Shown here piece by piece: positions 41,435 through 49,940 of a stretch of DNA of 64,000 nt. This DNA comes from Streptomyces antibioticus (GTDB lineage Bacteria > Actinomycetota > Actinomycetes > Streptomycetales > Streptomycetaceae): the NCBI RefSeq assembly GCF_001514065.1, contig NZ_KQ948429.1, positions 372,001 to 436,000 of the forward strand. Direction: 5' to 3'. The first letter of the stretch is position 1; each line of letters opens with the position of its first letter. The notes under the pieces are model-generated. The model was given only the letters and a program-made list of their open reading frames with translations. It did no database searches and was not told the DNA's origin. The translations under genes and the position numbers were made by a program.

Positions 41435-44400
41435 TCACGTTCTCGGCGGCAGTTTTGGCCTTGATCGGTCCGGTACGTCGCTGTAATCCGGCGGCGTCGC
41501 CGGGGGGTTGGTGGTCAGCAGGTCCACCGCCAGCTGTACCGCGTCGTCCAACTGGGCGTGGCGGCCCTCCGCCCAGTCCAGGGGGGTGCGCAGGATCTCC
41601 AGGTCCGGGGTGACGCCCCGGTTCTCCACGCTCCAGCCGTACGCGTCGAACCAGCCCGCGTTCATCGGCACCGTGATGACCGTGCCGTCGCCGAGCTGGT
41701 GGCGGCCGGTCATGCCGACGACTCCGCCCCAGGTGCGCTGGCCGACCACCGGGCCCAGCTTCAGCAGCTTGAACGCGGCGGTGATCATGTCGCCGTCGGA
41801 GGACGTCGCCTCGTCCGCGAGGGCGACCACCGGGCCGCGCGGGGCATTTGAGGCGTAGGACACCGGCTGGGCGTTTCTCGTCAGGTCCCAGCCGAGGATC
41901 TTGCGGGTCAGCTTCTCGACGACGAGTTCGCTGATGTGGCCGCCCGCGTTGCCGCGTACGTCGACGATCAGCGCCGGCCTCGACACCTCCATGCGCAGGT
42001 CCCGGTTGAACTGGGCCCAGCCTGAGCCGCCCATGTCGGGGATGTGCAGATAGCCGCAGCGGCCGCCGCTCAACTCCCGTACGACCTCACGGCGTTTGGC
42101 CACCCAGTCCTGGTAGCGCAGCGGGCGTTCGTCGAGCAGGGGGACGACCGCCACCCGGCGCGCCCGGCCCTCGCCCTCCGCCGGGGTGAACGTCAGCTCC
42201 ACGGTCGTACCGCCCGCCCCGGCGAGCAGCGGGTACGGGCCGGTCACCGGGTCGACGGGGCGGCCGTCGACGTGGGTGAGGACCGCGTCCTCGCGGATGC
42301 CGGTGCCGGCCAGCGGGGAGCGGGCCTTGGAGTCGGAGGAGTCGCCGGGGAGGATGCGCTTGACCGTCCAACCGGCGTCCCGGCGGACGAAGTTGGCGCC
42401 CAGGAGGCCCTGGCGGCGCTGGTAGTGGGGCGGGCCCTCGTTGCGGCGGGCGGCGGTGACGTAGGCGTGGGAGGTGCCCAGTTCGCCGAGGACCTCGCGG
42501 AGCAGGTCCGCGAACTCGTCGGGCGTGGCCACCCGTTCGACCAGCGGGCGGTACTGGTCGAGGACCGCGTCCCAGTCGATGCCGCACATCCCCGGCTCCC
42601 AGAAGTAGGCGCGGATCAGCCGGCCCGCCTCCTCGTACGCCTGACGCCACTCGGCCCCGGGGTCGACCTCGTGCAGGATGCGGCGGGCGTCGATCCACAC
42701 GGTGGAGTCGCTGTCGCCGGACTCGGTGGCGGGCACCGCGCGCAGGTCGCCCTCGTCGACGATCACCAGCCGTGAGCCGTCGCCGCTGACCGCGAACCAG
42801 TCGAGGTCGTCGACGAGTTCGGACTTCTTCGCCTTGCTGATGTTGAAGTACTCCAGGGTCGGGCGGCCGCTGGTGTCGTCCGGGTTGGCGAAGGTCTCGC
42901 CGAGGGCGCCCGAGATCGGCCAGCGCAGCCAGACGAGCCCGCCGCCCGCCACCGGGTACAGCGCCGAGTACTTGGAGGCGCCGACGGGGAAGGGGGTGAC
43001 ACGGCTCTCCAGGCCCTCCACCTCCACCGTGACCGTGCTGCCGTCGCCCGGGTCGTCCTCCGCCGGGTCGAGGCCGCCCGCCGCCGGGCGCCCTTCGGGG
43101 TTCAGCGCGAAGGGGGAGGGAGTGGCGGAGGACAGCGGGACCAGGTACGGGCGGCAGCCCAGCGGGAAGGAGAGGTCGCCGGTGTGGACGTCGTACACCG
43201 GGTCGAAGCCGCGCCAGGAGAGGAAGGCGAGGTAGCGGCCGTCCCGGGTGAAGACCGGGTTCTCGTCCTCGAAGCGGCCGTTGGTGACGTCGACGATCAG
43301 CCGGTCCTTCATGCGGGCCATCTTGATCTGGCGCAGGGAGCGGCCGATGCCGGGGTGCGACCAGGTCAGCCAGGAGCCGTCCGGGGCGAAGGACAGGTCG
43401 CGGACCGGGCCGTTGATGGAGCGGATCAGCTCGGTGACCTCGCCGTTGGAGTCCTCCGTCGCGTCGATGAGGAGCAGCCGGCCGTCGTGGGAGGCGATGG
43501 CGAGGCGTTCGCCCCGGGGGTCGGAGACCAGTTCCAGGACGCGGCCCAGTTCGCCGGAGGCGAGCCGGCGGGGCTCGCGGTCGCCGGTGGCGCGCGGGAG
43601 GTGGGCGATCTCGATCGCGTCCTCGCCCTCCGCGTCGGTGACGTAGGCGACCTGGCCGACCGAGCCGAGCATCTCCGGGAGCCGGACCCGTACGCCCGGG
43701 GTGTCGGTGATCGTCCGGGCGGGGCCGTCGCGGTGGGTCAGCCAGTACAGGCTGCCGCGGACGACGACGGCGCTCGCGCGGCCCGTCTCGTCGACCGAGA
43801 CGCCGTCCACGTGCTGGGCGGCCGGCACCTGGTACGGACGGCGCCCCGCGCGCGGGCCGCTCAGCCGGACGTCGAGCCTGCGAGGCGTCCCGGCCGGGGA
43901 CAGGTCGTCGACGATCCACAGGTCGCCCGCGCACTGGTACACCACCCGGGTGCCGTCGCTCGCCGCGTGCCGGGCGTAGAAGGCGTCGTGGTCGGTGTGG
44001 CGGCGCAGGTCGGAGCCGTCGTGGGCGCACGAGTAGAGGTTGCCGACGCCCTCGTGGTCGGAGAGGAAGGCGATCCGGCCGCCGACGAACAGGGGGGAGT
44101 GGAGATGGCCGTCGAGGTCCTCCAGGAGGCGGTGGCCGTGCAGCCACAGACGGCCCGTGGCGCCGCCCCGGTAGCGCTTCCAGGCGGCCGGTTCGTGCGG
44201 TGGGGTGCCGGTGAGCAGCAGGGTCCTGCGGTCGCCGTCGAGGTCGGCGACCTGGATGTCGGAGACCGGGCCCCAGGGGAGCTTGCGGCCGGGGTCGCCG
44301 TCGGTGCGGACCTTGTAGGCCCAGGTGAAGTAGGAGAAGGGCTCGCCGTGGGAGGCGACGGCCAGGATCTGGCCCTCCGGCGTCCAGCCGCAGACCTGTG

Positions 44401-44662
44401 TGTCCGGCGAGCCCCAGTAGGTGAGCTGCCGGCCCGGACCGCCCGCCCCGTCCACCAGATGGATCTCGGGGACCAGGCTGCGCCAGCTCGTGTACGCGAT
44501 GTGGCGGCCGTCGGGGGAGAAGCGCGGGTGGCCCACCTTGGTGCGGTCGACGGTGAGCCGCCAGGCGCGGTCCGTTCCGTCCAGGGGGGCCAGCCACAGG
44601 TCGTCCTCGGCCACGAAGCACAACAGGTCACCGCTCAGATGCGGCAGGCGCAGATAGCTCAC
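41435..44662 (-). CDS. Tricorn protease
   Basis: 1075 residues, the length of the archaeal and Streptomyces tricorn enzymes. A six-bladed beta-propeller (about 10-330) and a seven-bladed propeller (about 335-660) are seen as repeated SPDG(R/S) blade motifs (RFSPDGRHIAYTS, SFAPDGSWLTWS). Then follow the C1 helical domain, a PDZ domain (about 770-860) and the S41 catalytic core with the nucleophilic Ser in DEATSSDGDMI and His in LGTSHAYVT. It is a cytoplasmic hexamer that degrades peptides released by the proteasome or other proteases. GTG start at 44662. It is divergent from the TetR gene. Confidence 0.95.
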   Translation of the reverse strand: MSYLRLPHLSGDLLCFVAEDDLWLAPLDGTDRAWRLTVDRTKVGHPRFSPDGRHIAYTSWRSLVPEIHLVDGAGGPGRQLTYWGSPDTQVCGWTPEGQILAVASHGEPFSYFTWAYKVRTDGDPGRKLPWGPVSDIQVADLDGDRRTLLLTGTPPHEPAAWKRYRGGATGRLWLHGHRLLEDLDGHLHSPLFVGGRIAFLSDHEGVGNLYSCAHDGSDLRRHTDHDAFYARHAASDGTRVVYQCAGDLWIVDDLSPAGTPRRLDVRLSGPRAGRRPYQVPAAQHVDGVSVDETGRASAVVVRGSLYWLTHRDGPARTITDTPGVRVRLPEMLGSVGQVAYVTDAEGEDAIEIAHLPRATGDREPRRLASGELGRVLELVSDPRGERLAIASHDGRLLLIDATEDSNGEVTELIRSINGPVRDLSFAPDGSWLTWSHPGIGRSLRQIKMARMKDRLIVDVTNGRFEDENPVFTRDGRYLAFLSWRGFDPVYDVHTGDLSFPLGCRPYLVPLSSATPSPFALNPEGRPAAGGLDPAEDDPGDGSTVTVEVEGLESRVTPFPVGASKYSALYPVAGGGLVWLRWPISGALGETFANPDDTSGRPTLEYFNISKAKKSELVDDLDWFAVSGDGSRLVIVDEGDLRAVPATESGDSDSTVWIDARRILHEVDPGAEWRQAYEEAGRLIRAYFWEPGMCGIDWDAVLDQYRPLVERVATPDEFADLLREVLGELGTSHAYVTAARRNEGPPHYQRRQGLLGANFVRRDAGWTVKRILPGDSSDSKARSPLAGTGIREDAVLTHVDGRPVDPVTGPYPLLAGAGGTTVELTFTPAEGEGRARRVAVVPLLDERPLRYQDWVAKRREVVRELSGGRCGYLHIPDMGGSGWAQFNRDLRMEVSRPALIVDVRGNAGGHISELVVEKLTRKILGWDLTRNAQPVSYASNAPRGPVVALADEATSSDGDMITAAFKLLKLGPVVGQRTWGGVVGMTGRHQLGDGTVITVPMNAGWFDAYGWSVENRGVTPDLEILRTPLDWAEGRHAQLDDAVQLAVDLLTTNPPATPPDYSDVPDRSRPKLPPRT

Positions 44663-44733
44663 CTCTTCATGCTTTTCCGGGGGATGAGCCGGAGCAACTT
44701 GTGAAAAACCGGACCCGGGTGACCCAGGACACG

Positions 44734-44750
44734 AACGAAACCGTTTCGTT
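44734..44750. promoter_or_regulatory. TetR operator 1
   Basis: Perfect 17-bp odd palindrome AACGAAAC-C-GTTTCGTT, 92 bp upstream of the TetR ATG. Confidence 0.75.
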
Positions 44751-44787
44751 TCGCTAGTGGGTGCGCTACATTCGTCTTGTACTCACG

Positions 44788-44804
44788 TACGAAACCGTGT
44801 CGTT
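44788..44804. promoter_or_regulatory. TetR operator 2
   Basis: TACGAAAC-C-GTGTCGTT, the same element with two changed bases, centred 54 bp (about five helical turns) from operator 1. A TACATT -10-like box (44767-44772) lies between the two. Confidence 0.7.
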
Positions 44805-44841
44805 CGGCGCGGGGCCGCCGGAGTGGGAAAGGGTGAGAAGC

Positions 44842-45450
44842 ATGACTGAGGTCGCGACGGCGCGTCGCAGTCGGATCACGCCCGAGCGCGAGGCCGAGTT
44901 GTACGAGGCCGTGCTCGAACTGCTCCGCGAGGTCGGCTACGACGCCCTCACCATGGACGCCGTGGCCGCCCGGACCCGCTCCAGCAAGGCCACGCTCTAC
45001 CGCCAGTGGGGCGGCAAGGCCGAGCTCGTCGCGAAGGCCGTCCGGCACACCAAGCACAGCGGAGGTGCCGGCCCCTCCGAGATCGACACCGGCTCGCTCA
45101 AGGGCGACCTGCACGCCCTCACGCTGCGCTCGGACGACTGCACGATGGAGCAGAACGCCGCGCTCATGCGGGGTCTGGCCATGGCGATCCACGGCAATCC
45201 GGACCTCCTGAAGGCGTTCAAGGAGTACCTCATCGGGCCGGAGATGGCGGAGTTCCGCATCGTCGTGCAACGCGCGATCGACCGCGGCGAGGTCCGCGCG
45301 GACAACCCCGCGATCGACTACATGATGCACATGATGATCGGCGGGTTCGCCGCCCGCTCGATGATCGACGAGCAGCCGCCCACCCAGGCGTTCCTGCTGT
45401 CGTACATCGACGCCGTGGTCCTCCCCGCCCTCGGCAACCAGAACGTCTGA
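44842..45450 (+). CDS. TetR-family transcriptional repressor
   Basis: 202 residues. N-terminal HTH (about 12-58: VLELLREVGYDALTMDAVAARTRSSKATLYRQWGGKAELV, in parts), then a TetR_C effector domain. The motif ATLYRQWGGK is common in regulators of drug exporters. The start at 44842 is set by GGGAAAGG 9 nt upstream. Two palindromic operators precede it, so autorepression is likely, and the MMPL exporter 128 bp downstream on the same strand is the probable partner gene. Confidence 0.92.
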   Translation: MTEVATARRSRITPEREAELYEAVLELLREVGYDALTMDAVAARTRSSKATLYRQWGGKAELVAKAVRHTKHSGGAGPSEIDTGSLKGDLHALTLRSDDCTMEQNAALMRGLAMAIHGNPDLLKAFKEYLIGPEMAEFRIVVQRAIDRGEVRADNPAIDYMMHMMIGGFAARSMIDEQPPTQAFLLSYIDAVVLPALGNQNV

Positions 45451-45503
45451 CGTTCTTCCCCCGCACCACCCTCACCTGACGTACCCGCTCATGTCGTCGG
45501 GAC

Positions 45504-45539
45504 GATCACCCCTGCCACCCACCGGGCTGATCACCCCTG
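45504..45539. repeat. Direct repeat GATCACCCCTG before the MMPL gene
   Basis: Copies at 45504-45514 and 45529-45539, 25 bp apart, in the 128-bp TetR-MMPL gap. Possible regulatory site; purpose unknown. Confidence 0.35.
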
Positions 45540-45578
45540 TCCCTGAACACCCCACGACCTGACCGGGAGTACGCCCAC

Positions 45579-47783
45579 GTGGCCACTTTCCTGTACAAAC
45601 TCGGCCGGCTCGCCTTCCGGCGACGGCATTTCGTCGCCCTCATCTGGGTCGCCCTGCTGACGCTCGCGGGCGTCGGCGCGGCCAGCGCCCCCGCCGCGGG
45701 CTCCTCCTCCTTCTCGATCCCCGGCACCGAGGCCCAGAAGGCCTTCGACCTGCTGGAACAGCGCTTCCCCGGAGGCAGCGCCGACGGCGCGACCGGACGC
45801 CTGGTCTTCAAGGCGCCCGACGGCGAGAAGATGACCGACGCCGCCAACAAGGCCACCGTCGCCAAGACCGTGACCGCGCTGGGCGACGGCTCCGAGGTCG
45901 TCTCCGTCACCGACCCCTACAAGACCCACGCCGTCAGCAAGGACGGCACGGTCGCCTACATCTCGGTGACGTACGACGCGCCCGCCATGGAGCTCAAGGA
46001 CTCCACCCGGGACGCCCTGGAGGCGGCCGGGGACCAGGCCCGCGACTCCGGGCTGACGGTCGAGGTCGGCGGTGACGCGTTGCAGGCCGGGGCCGAGGCG
46101 GGAGCCGCCGGTGAGGTCGTCGGCCTCGTGATCGCCGCGTTCGTCCTGGTCATCACCCTGGGCTCGGTGGTCGCGGCCGGGCTGCCGCTGCTGACGGCCC
46201 TCATCGGCGTCGGCATCGGCGTCTCCACCATCACCGCCCTCGCCAAGACGCTCGACCTCGGCGACACCACCTCCACGCTCGCGCTGATGATCGGCCTCGC
46301 GGTCGGCATCGACTACGCCCTCTTCATCGTCTCCCGCTACCGCGGCGAGCTGGCCGAGGGCCGCGACCGCGAGGAGGCGGCCGGCCGGGCCACCGGTACG
46401 GCGGGCTCGGCGGTGGTCTTCGCCGGCCTCACGGTCGTCATCGCGCTGGCCGGACTGTCGGTGGTCGGTGTGCCGATGCTGAGCAAGATGGGCCTCGCGG
46501 CGGCCGGCACCGTCGTGATCGCCGTCCTCATCGCGCTGACCATGATCCCGGCGCTGCTCGGGTACGCGGGCAACAAGATCCGCCCGGCGGGCGAGAAGCG
46601 CAAGAAGTCTTCGGAGAAGACCCCCGGGAAGCCGAACCTCGGCACCCGCTGGGCGAGCTTCGTCATCCGCCGTCCGGCCGTCGTGCTGCTGCTCGGCGTC
46701 GTCGGCCTGGGCGCGATCGCGCTGCCCGCCACCTCCCTGGAACTGGGCCTGCCCGACGACGGCTCGCAGCCGACGTCCACCACCCAGCGCCGCGCCTACG
46801 ACCTGCTCTCCGAGGGCTTCGGCCCCGGCTTCAACGGCCCCTTGATGGTCGTCGGCGACGCCAAGGACAGCGCCGACCCGAAGGCCGCCGCCACCGAGGT
46901 CGCGGACCGGATCAAAGGCCTGGACGACGTCGTGACGGTGACGCCCGCGGCGTTCAACAAGGCCGGCGACACCTTCACCATCACCGTGATCCCGGACTCC
47001 AAGCCCTCCTCCACCCAGACCGAGGACCTGGTCCACGCCATCCGGGACGCCGGGGCGGACGTCAAGGCCGGCACCGGCACCGACGTCCTGGTCACCGGCA
47101 CCACGGCCATGAACATCGACTTCTCGCAGAAGCTCACCGACGCGCTGATCCCGTACCTGGCGCTGGTGGTCGGCCTGGCCTTCCTGCTGCTGATCGTGGT
47201 CTTCCGCTCGATCCTGGTCCCGCTGAAGGCGGCCCTCGGCTTCCTGCTCTCCGTCCTCGCCGCGCTCGGCGCCGTCGTCGCGGTCTTCCAGTGGGGCTGG
47301 CTGGGCGGCCTGATCGGCGTCGAGGAGACCGGCCCGATCATGTCGATGATGCCGATCTTCATGGTCGGCGTGGTCTTCGGCCTCGCGATGGACTACGAGG
47401 TGTTCCTCGTGACCCGGATGCGGGAGGCGTACGTCCACGGCGAGTCCCCGAGCCAGGCCGTGGTGACCGGGTTCAAGCACAGCGCCCGGGTCGTGGTCGC
47501 CGCCGCGGTGATCATGATGGCCGTCTTCGGCGGCTTCATCAGCTCCAGCGAGTCGATGATCAAGATGATCGGCTTCGGCCTCGCGATCGCGGTCTTCTTC
47601 GACGCGTTCGTCGTCCGCATGGCGATCGTCCCGGCGGTGCTCGCCCTGCTCGGCAAGAAGGCCTGGTGGCTGCCGAAGTGGCTGGACCGCGCCCTGCCGA
47701 ACGTGGACGTCGAGGGCGAGGGGCTGCGCAGGCTGGACGACGGCAAGAAGGACGACGAGGACCGGGAGCTCGTAGGGGTCTGA
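45579..47783 (+). CDS. MMPL-family RND transporter
   Basis: 734 residues. Two repeats, each with a first helix, an extracellular domain (about 45-180 and 385-525) and a block of five helices. The proton-relay region GLAVGIDYALFIVSRYR (about 237-253) and its partner GVVFGLAMDYEVFLVTRMRE (about 590-610) carry the MMPL Asp-Tyr pairs. Such proteins export lipids, siderophores or drugs using the proton gradient. GTG start at 45579 with GGGAG upstream. It is preceded by its likely TetR regulator. The C-terminus is short and acidic. Confidence 0.93.
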   Translation: MATFLYKLGRLAFRRRHFVALIWVALLTLAGVGAASAPAAGSSSFSIPGTEAQKAFDLLEQRFPGGSADGATGRLVFKAPDGEKMTDAANKATVAKTVTALGDGSEVVSVTDPYKTHAVSKDGTVAYISVTYDAPAMELKDSTRDALEAAGDQARDSGLTVEVGGDALQAGAEAGAAGEVVGLVIAAFVLVITLGSVVAAGLPLLTALIGVGIGVSTITALAKTLDLGDTTSTLALMIGLAVGIDYALFIVSRYRGELAEGRDREEAAGRATGTAGSAVVFAGLTVVIALAGLSVVGVPMLSKMGLAAAGTVVIAVLIALTMIPALLGYAGNKIRPAGEKRKKSSEKTPGKPNLGTRWASFVIRRPAVVLLLGVVGLGAIALPATSLELGLPDDGSQPTSTTQRRAYDLLSEGFGPGFNGPLMVVGDAKDSADPKAAATEVADRIKGLDDVVTVTPAAFNKAGDTFTITVIPDSKPSSTQTEDLVHAIRDAGADVKAGTGTDVLVTGTTAMNIDFSQKLTDALIPYLALVVGLAFLLLIVVFRSILVPLKAALGFLLSVLAALGAVVAVFQWGWLGGLIGVEETGPIMSMMPIFMVGVVFGLAMDYEVFLVTRMREAYVHGESPSQAVVTGFKHSARVVVAAAVIMMAVFGGFISSSESMIKMIGFGLAIAVFFDAFVVRMAIVPAVLALLGKKAWWLPKWLDRALPNVDVEGEGLRRLDDGKKDDEDRELVGV

Positions 47784-47807
47784 CCTCGCGATCCCGAACA
47801 GCCTGGA

Positions 47808-47845
47808 CCGGGGCCGTGGTGCAGTCCGCTGCACCACGGCCCCGG
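47808..47845 (+). terminator. Terminator after the MMPL gene
   Basis: 17-bp perfect stem (47808-47824 with 47829-47845), loop TCCG. Confidence 0.92.
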
Positions 47846-47923
47846 CAGTCGTTGGCGAGGGCGGTGGCCGGGGTCCGGGCGGAGGCCGGGGCCGGGGCCG
47901 GTGCCGTTGTCAGTGGCCGGGGC

Positions 47924-47929
47924 TACCGT
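47924..47929 (+). promoter_or_regulatory. Leaderless -10 box (TACCGT) of the isochorismatase-like gene
   Basis: 7 nt before the ATG at 47937. Confidence 0.5.
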
Positions 47930-47936
47930 GGCGGGC

Positions 47937-48488
47937 ATGACCACACTTGCCGCACGACCCCGCACGGCCCTGCTCGTGATCGACGTCCAGAAGGGCGTCG
48001 TGGCCGAGGCCCACCAGCGCGACGCCGTCGTCGCCAACATCGCCGCGCTCGTCGACCGGGCCCGCGAGGAGGGCGTCCCGGTGGTCTGGGTCCAGCACTC
48101 CGACGACGACCTGGTGAAGGGCAGCGACGCCTGGGAGTACGCGCCGGAGCTGATACGCCGGGACACCGAGGCGCTCATCCACAAGAACTTCGGCGACTCC
48201 TTCGAGGAGACCGAGCTGGAGGACGTCCTCGCGGCGGCCGAGGCGGGCCATCTCGTGGTGACCGGGGCGTCGACCGACGCCTGCATCCGCTCCACCATCC
48301 ACGGCGCGTTCGTCCGCGGCTACGACGTCACCCTCGTCGGCGACGCCCACACCACGGACGACAACAGCAAGTGGGGCGCCCCGCCGCCGGACCAGGTCAT
48401 CGCCCACACCAACCTGTACTGGCAGTACCACTCGGCGCCGGGGCGGACGGCGGCGGTGGCGGAGACGAAGGACGTCACCTTCACGTGA
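47937..48488 (+). CDS. Isochorismatase-family cysteine hydrolase
   Basis: 183 residues. Catalytic triad visible: Asp in LLVIDVQKGVV (about residue 16), Lys in ALIHKNFGDSF (about 84) and Cys in GASTDACIRSTIHGAF (about 117). The group includes nicotinamidase-like and isochorismatase-like amidohydrolases; the substrate cannot be chosen. ATG start follows a TACCGT box by 7 nt with no ribosome site. Confidence 0.9.
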   Translation: MTTLAARPRTALLVIDVQKGVVAEAHQRDAVVANIAALVDRAREEGVPVVWVQHSDDDLVKGSDAWEYAPELIRRDTEALIHKNFGDSFEETELEDVLAAAEAGHLVVTGASTDACIRSTIHGAFVRGYDVTLVGDAHTTDDNSKWGAPPPDQVIAHTNLYWQYHSAPGRTAAVAETKDVTFT

Positions 48489-48536
48489 CGTTTCAGTGCC
48501 CGGCTTAACCGGTCGCCTGCGCCCTACACGCACCGC

Positions 48537-48542
48537 TAGCGT
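48537..48542 (+). promoter_or_regulatory. Leaderless -10 box (TAGCGT) of the YbaK gene
   Basis: 7 nt before the ATG at 48550. Confidence 0.5.
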
Positions 48543-48549
48543 GCGGTGC

Positions 48550-49068
48550 ATGACGACCACCGACAGCCCAGCGGGCACCGCGGATTCCGGCGCCCACCCC
48601 CTGTTCGCCGAGGCCCTGCGCGCGAAGGGGCTCGACGACCTCCACCGCCAGGTCCGCCGCTTCCCCGAGGCCACCCGGACCGCCGCCGAGGCCGCCGCGG
48701 CGATCGGCTGCGAGCTCAGCCAGATCTGCAAGTCGCTGATCTTCGCGGCCGACGGGGTGCCGGTGCTGGTGCTGATGGACGGGGCCTCCCGGGTCGACGT
48801 CGAGCTGGTGCGCAAGGAGCTCGGCGTCGAGAAGGTGACGCGGGCCAAGGCGGACGTCGTACGGGAGACCACCGGGTACGCCATCGGAGGCGTGCCGCCC
48901 TTCGGGCACCGTACGACGACGCGGGTGCTGGCCGACCGGTCGCTGCTGGAGCACGACCTCGTGTGGGCCGCCGCCGGCAATCCGCACGCCGTGTTCCCCA
49001 TCGCGCCCGAGGACCTCGTCGCGCACGCCGGCGCCACCCTCGTGGACGTGCGCGAGCACACCCCGTGA
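48550..49068 (+). CDS. YbaK/ProX-type aminoacyl-tRNA deacylase
   Basis: 172 residues, single YbaK domain. Conserved features: ELSQICKSLIFAADG (catalytic-region Lys, about 57-60), TGYAIGGVPPFGH (about 110-122, the G-x-x-P loop) and AGNPHAVFPI. Free-standing YbaK-like proteins hydrolyse mischarged tRNA such as Ala- or Cys-tRNA-Pro. ATG at 48550 after a -10 box. It overlaps the EamA gene through GTGA. Confidence 0.9.
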   Translation: MTTTDSPAGTADSGAHPLFAEALRAKGLDDLHRQVRRFPEATRTAAEAAAAIGCELSQICKSLIFAADGVPVLVLMDGASRVDVELVRKELGVEKVTRAKADVVRETTGYAIGGVPPFGHRTTTRVLADRSLLEHDLVWAAAGNPHAVFPIAPEDLVAHAGATLVDVREHTP

Positions 49069-49910
49069 CGCCGGTCGTCACCGCGGCGGTGCTGTGCGCC
49101 GCGGTCACGCACGCCAGCTGGAACGCCATCGCGCACAAGATCACCGACAAGCTCGTCGGGTTCACGCTCATCGCGGGCGGCGGGACGCTGATCGGGCTGG
49201 TCATGGTGCCGTTCGTGGCGATACCGGCGGCGGGGGCGTGGCCGTATCTCCTCGCCTCCGCCGTGATCCACGTCGTGTACTACATGCTGCTGATGAAGTC
49301 CTTCCGGCTGGGGGACTTCGGGCAGGCGTACCCGATCGCCCGGGGCAGCGCGCCCCTCGTCGTCACCGTCCTCGCCGCCGTCTTCGCCCACGAGGTGCCG
49401 GACGGGTGGGCCGCCGCCGGGATCGGCGTGTCCTGCGCCGGACTCACCGGCGTCGCGCTGTGGGGGCTGCGGGGGCGCCGGCCCGACTGGGCGGCGATCG
49501 GGGCCGCGCTGGCGACGGGGCTGTCCATCGCCGCGTACACCGTCGTCGACGGGCTCGGGGTGCGGGCCTCCGGGTCGTCGCTCGGGTGCATCGCCTGGCT
49601 GATGGCCATCGAGGGCGTGTGCGTACCGGCGTACGCGCTCTACCGCTGGCGCGGGCAACTGCTCGCGGAACTGCGGCCGTTCGCGGCGGTCGGCTTGCTC
49701 GGTGCCGCGCTGTCCGTCGCCGCGTACGGGCTCGTGCTGTGGGCGCAGACCAAGGCCGAGCTGGCGCCGATCGCGGCGCTGCGGGAGTCGTCGATCATCG
49801 TCGGCGCGGCCATCGGGGCGGTGTTCTTCAAGGAGCGGTTCGGGGCGCCGCGGATCGTGGCGGCCGGGTTGCTGGTGACCGGGATCGGGCTCATGCTGCA
49901 CGCCGGGTGA
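49065..49910 (+). CDS. EamA/DMT-superfamily transporter
   Basis: 281 residues with ten predicted membrane helices arranged as two EamA halves (about 1-135 and 145-280). The second half ends with the typical ALRESSIIVGAAIGAVFFKERFG segment. DMT exporters move amino acids or metabolites out of the cell; the substrate is unknown. GTG start in the YbaK stop (GTGA), so translation is coupled. Confidence 0.9.
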   Translation: MTPVVTAAVLCAAVTHASWNAIAHKITDKLVGFTLIAGGGTLIGLVMVPFVAIPAAGAWPYLLASAVIHVVYYMLLMKSFRLGDFGQAYPIARGSAPLVVTVLAAVFAHEVPDGWAAAGIGVSCAGLTGVALWGLRGRRPDWAAIGAALATGLSIAAYTVVDGLGVRASGSSLGCIAWLMAIEGVCVPAYALYRWRGQLLAELRPFAAVGLLGAALSVAAYGLVLWAQTKAELAPIAALRESSIIVGAAIGAVFFKERFGAPRIVAAGLLVTGIGLMLHAG

Positions 49911-49940
49911 CCGGCCGCTCACTGGCTAGTCTGAGCCCCC

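Noticed and set aside
41558-44704. Frames antisense to the tricorn gene
   Set aside because: They mirror tricorn codons; tricorn domains and motifs are complete on the minus strand.
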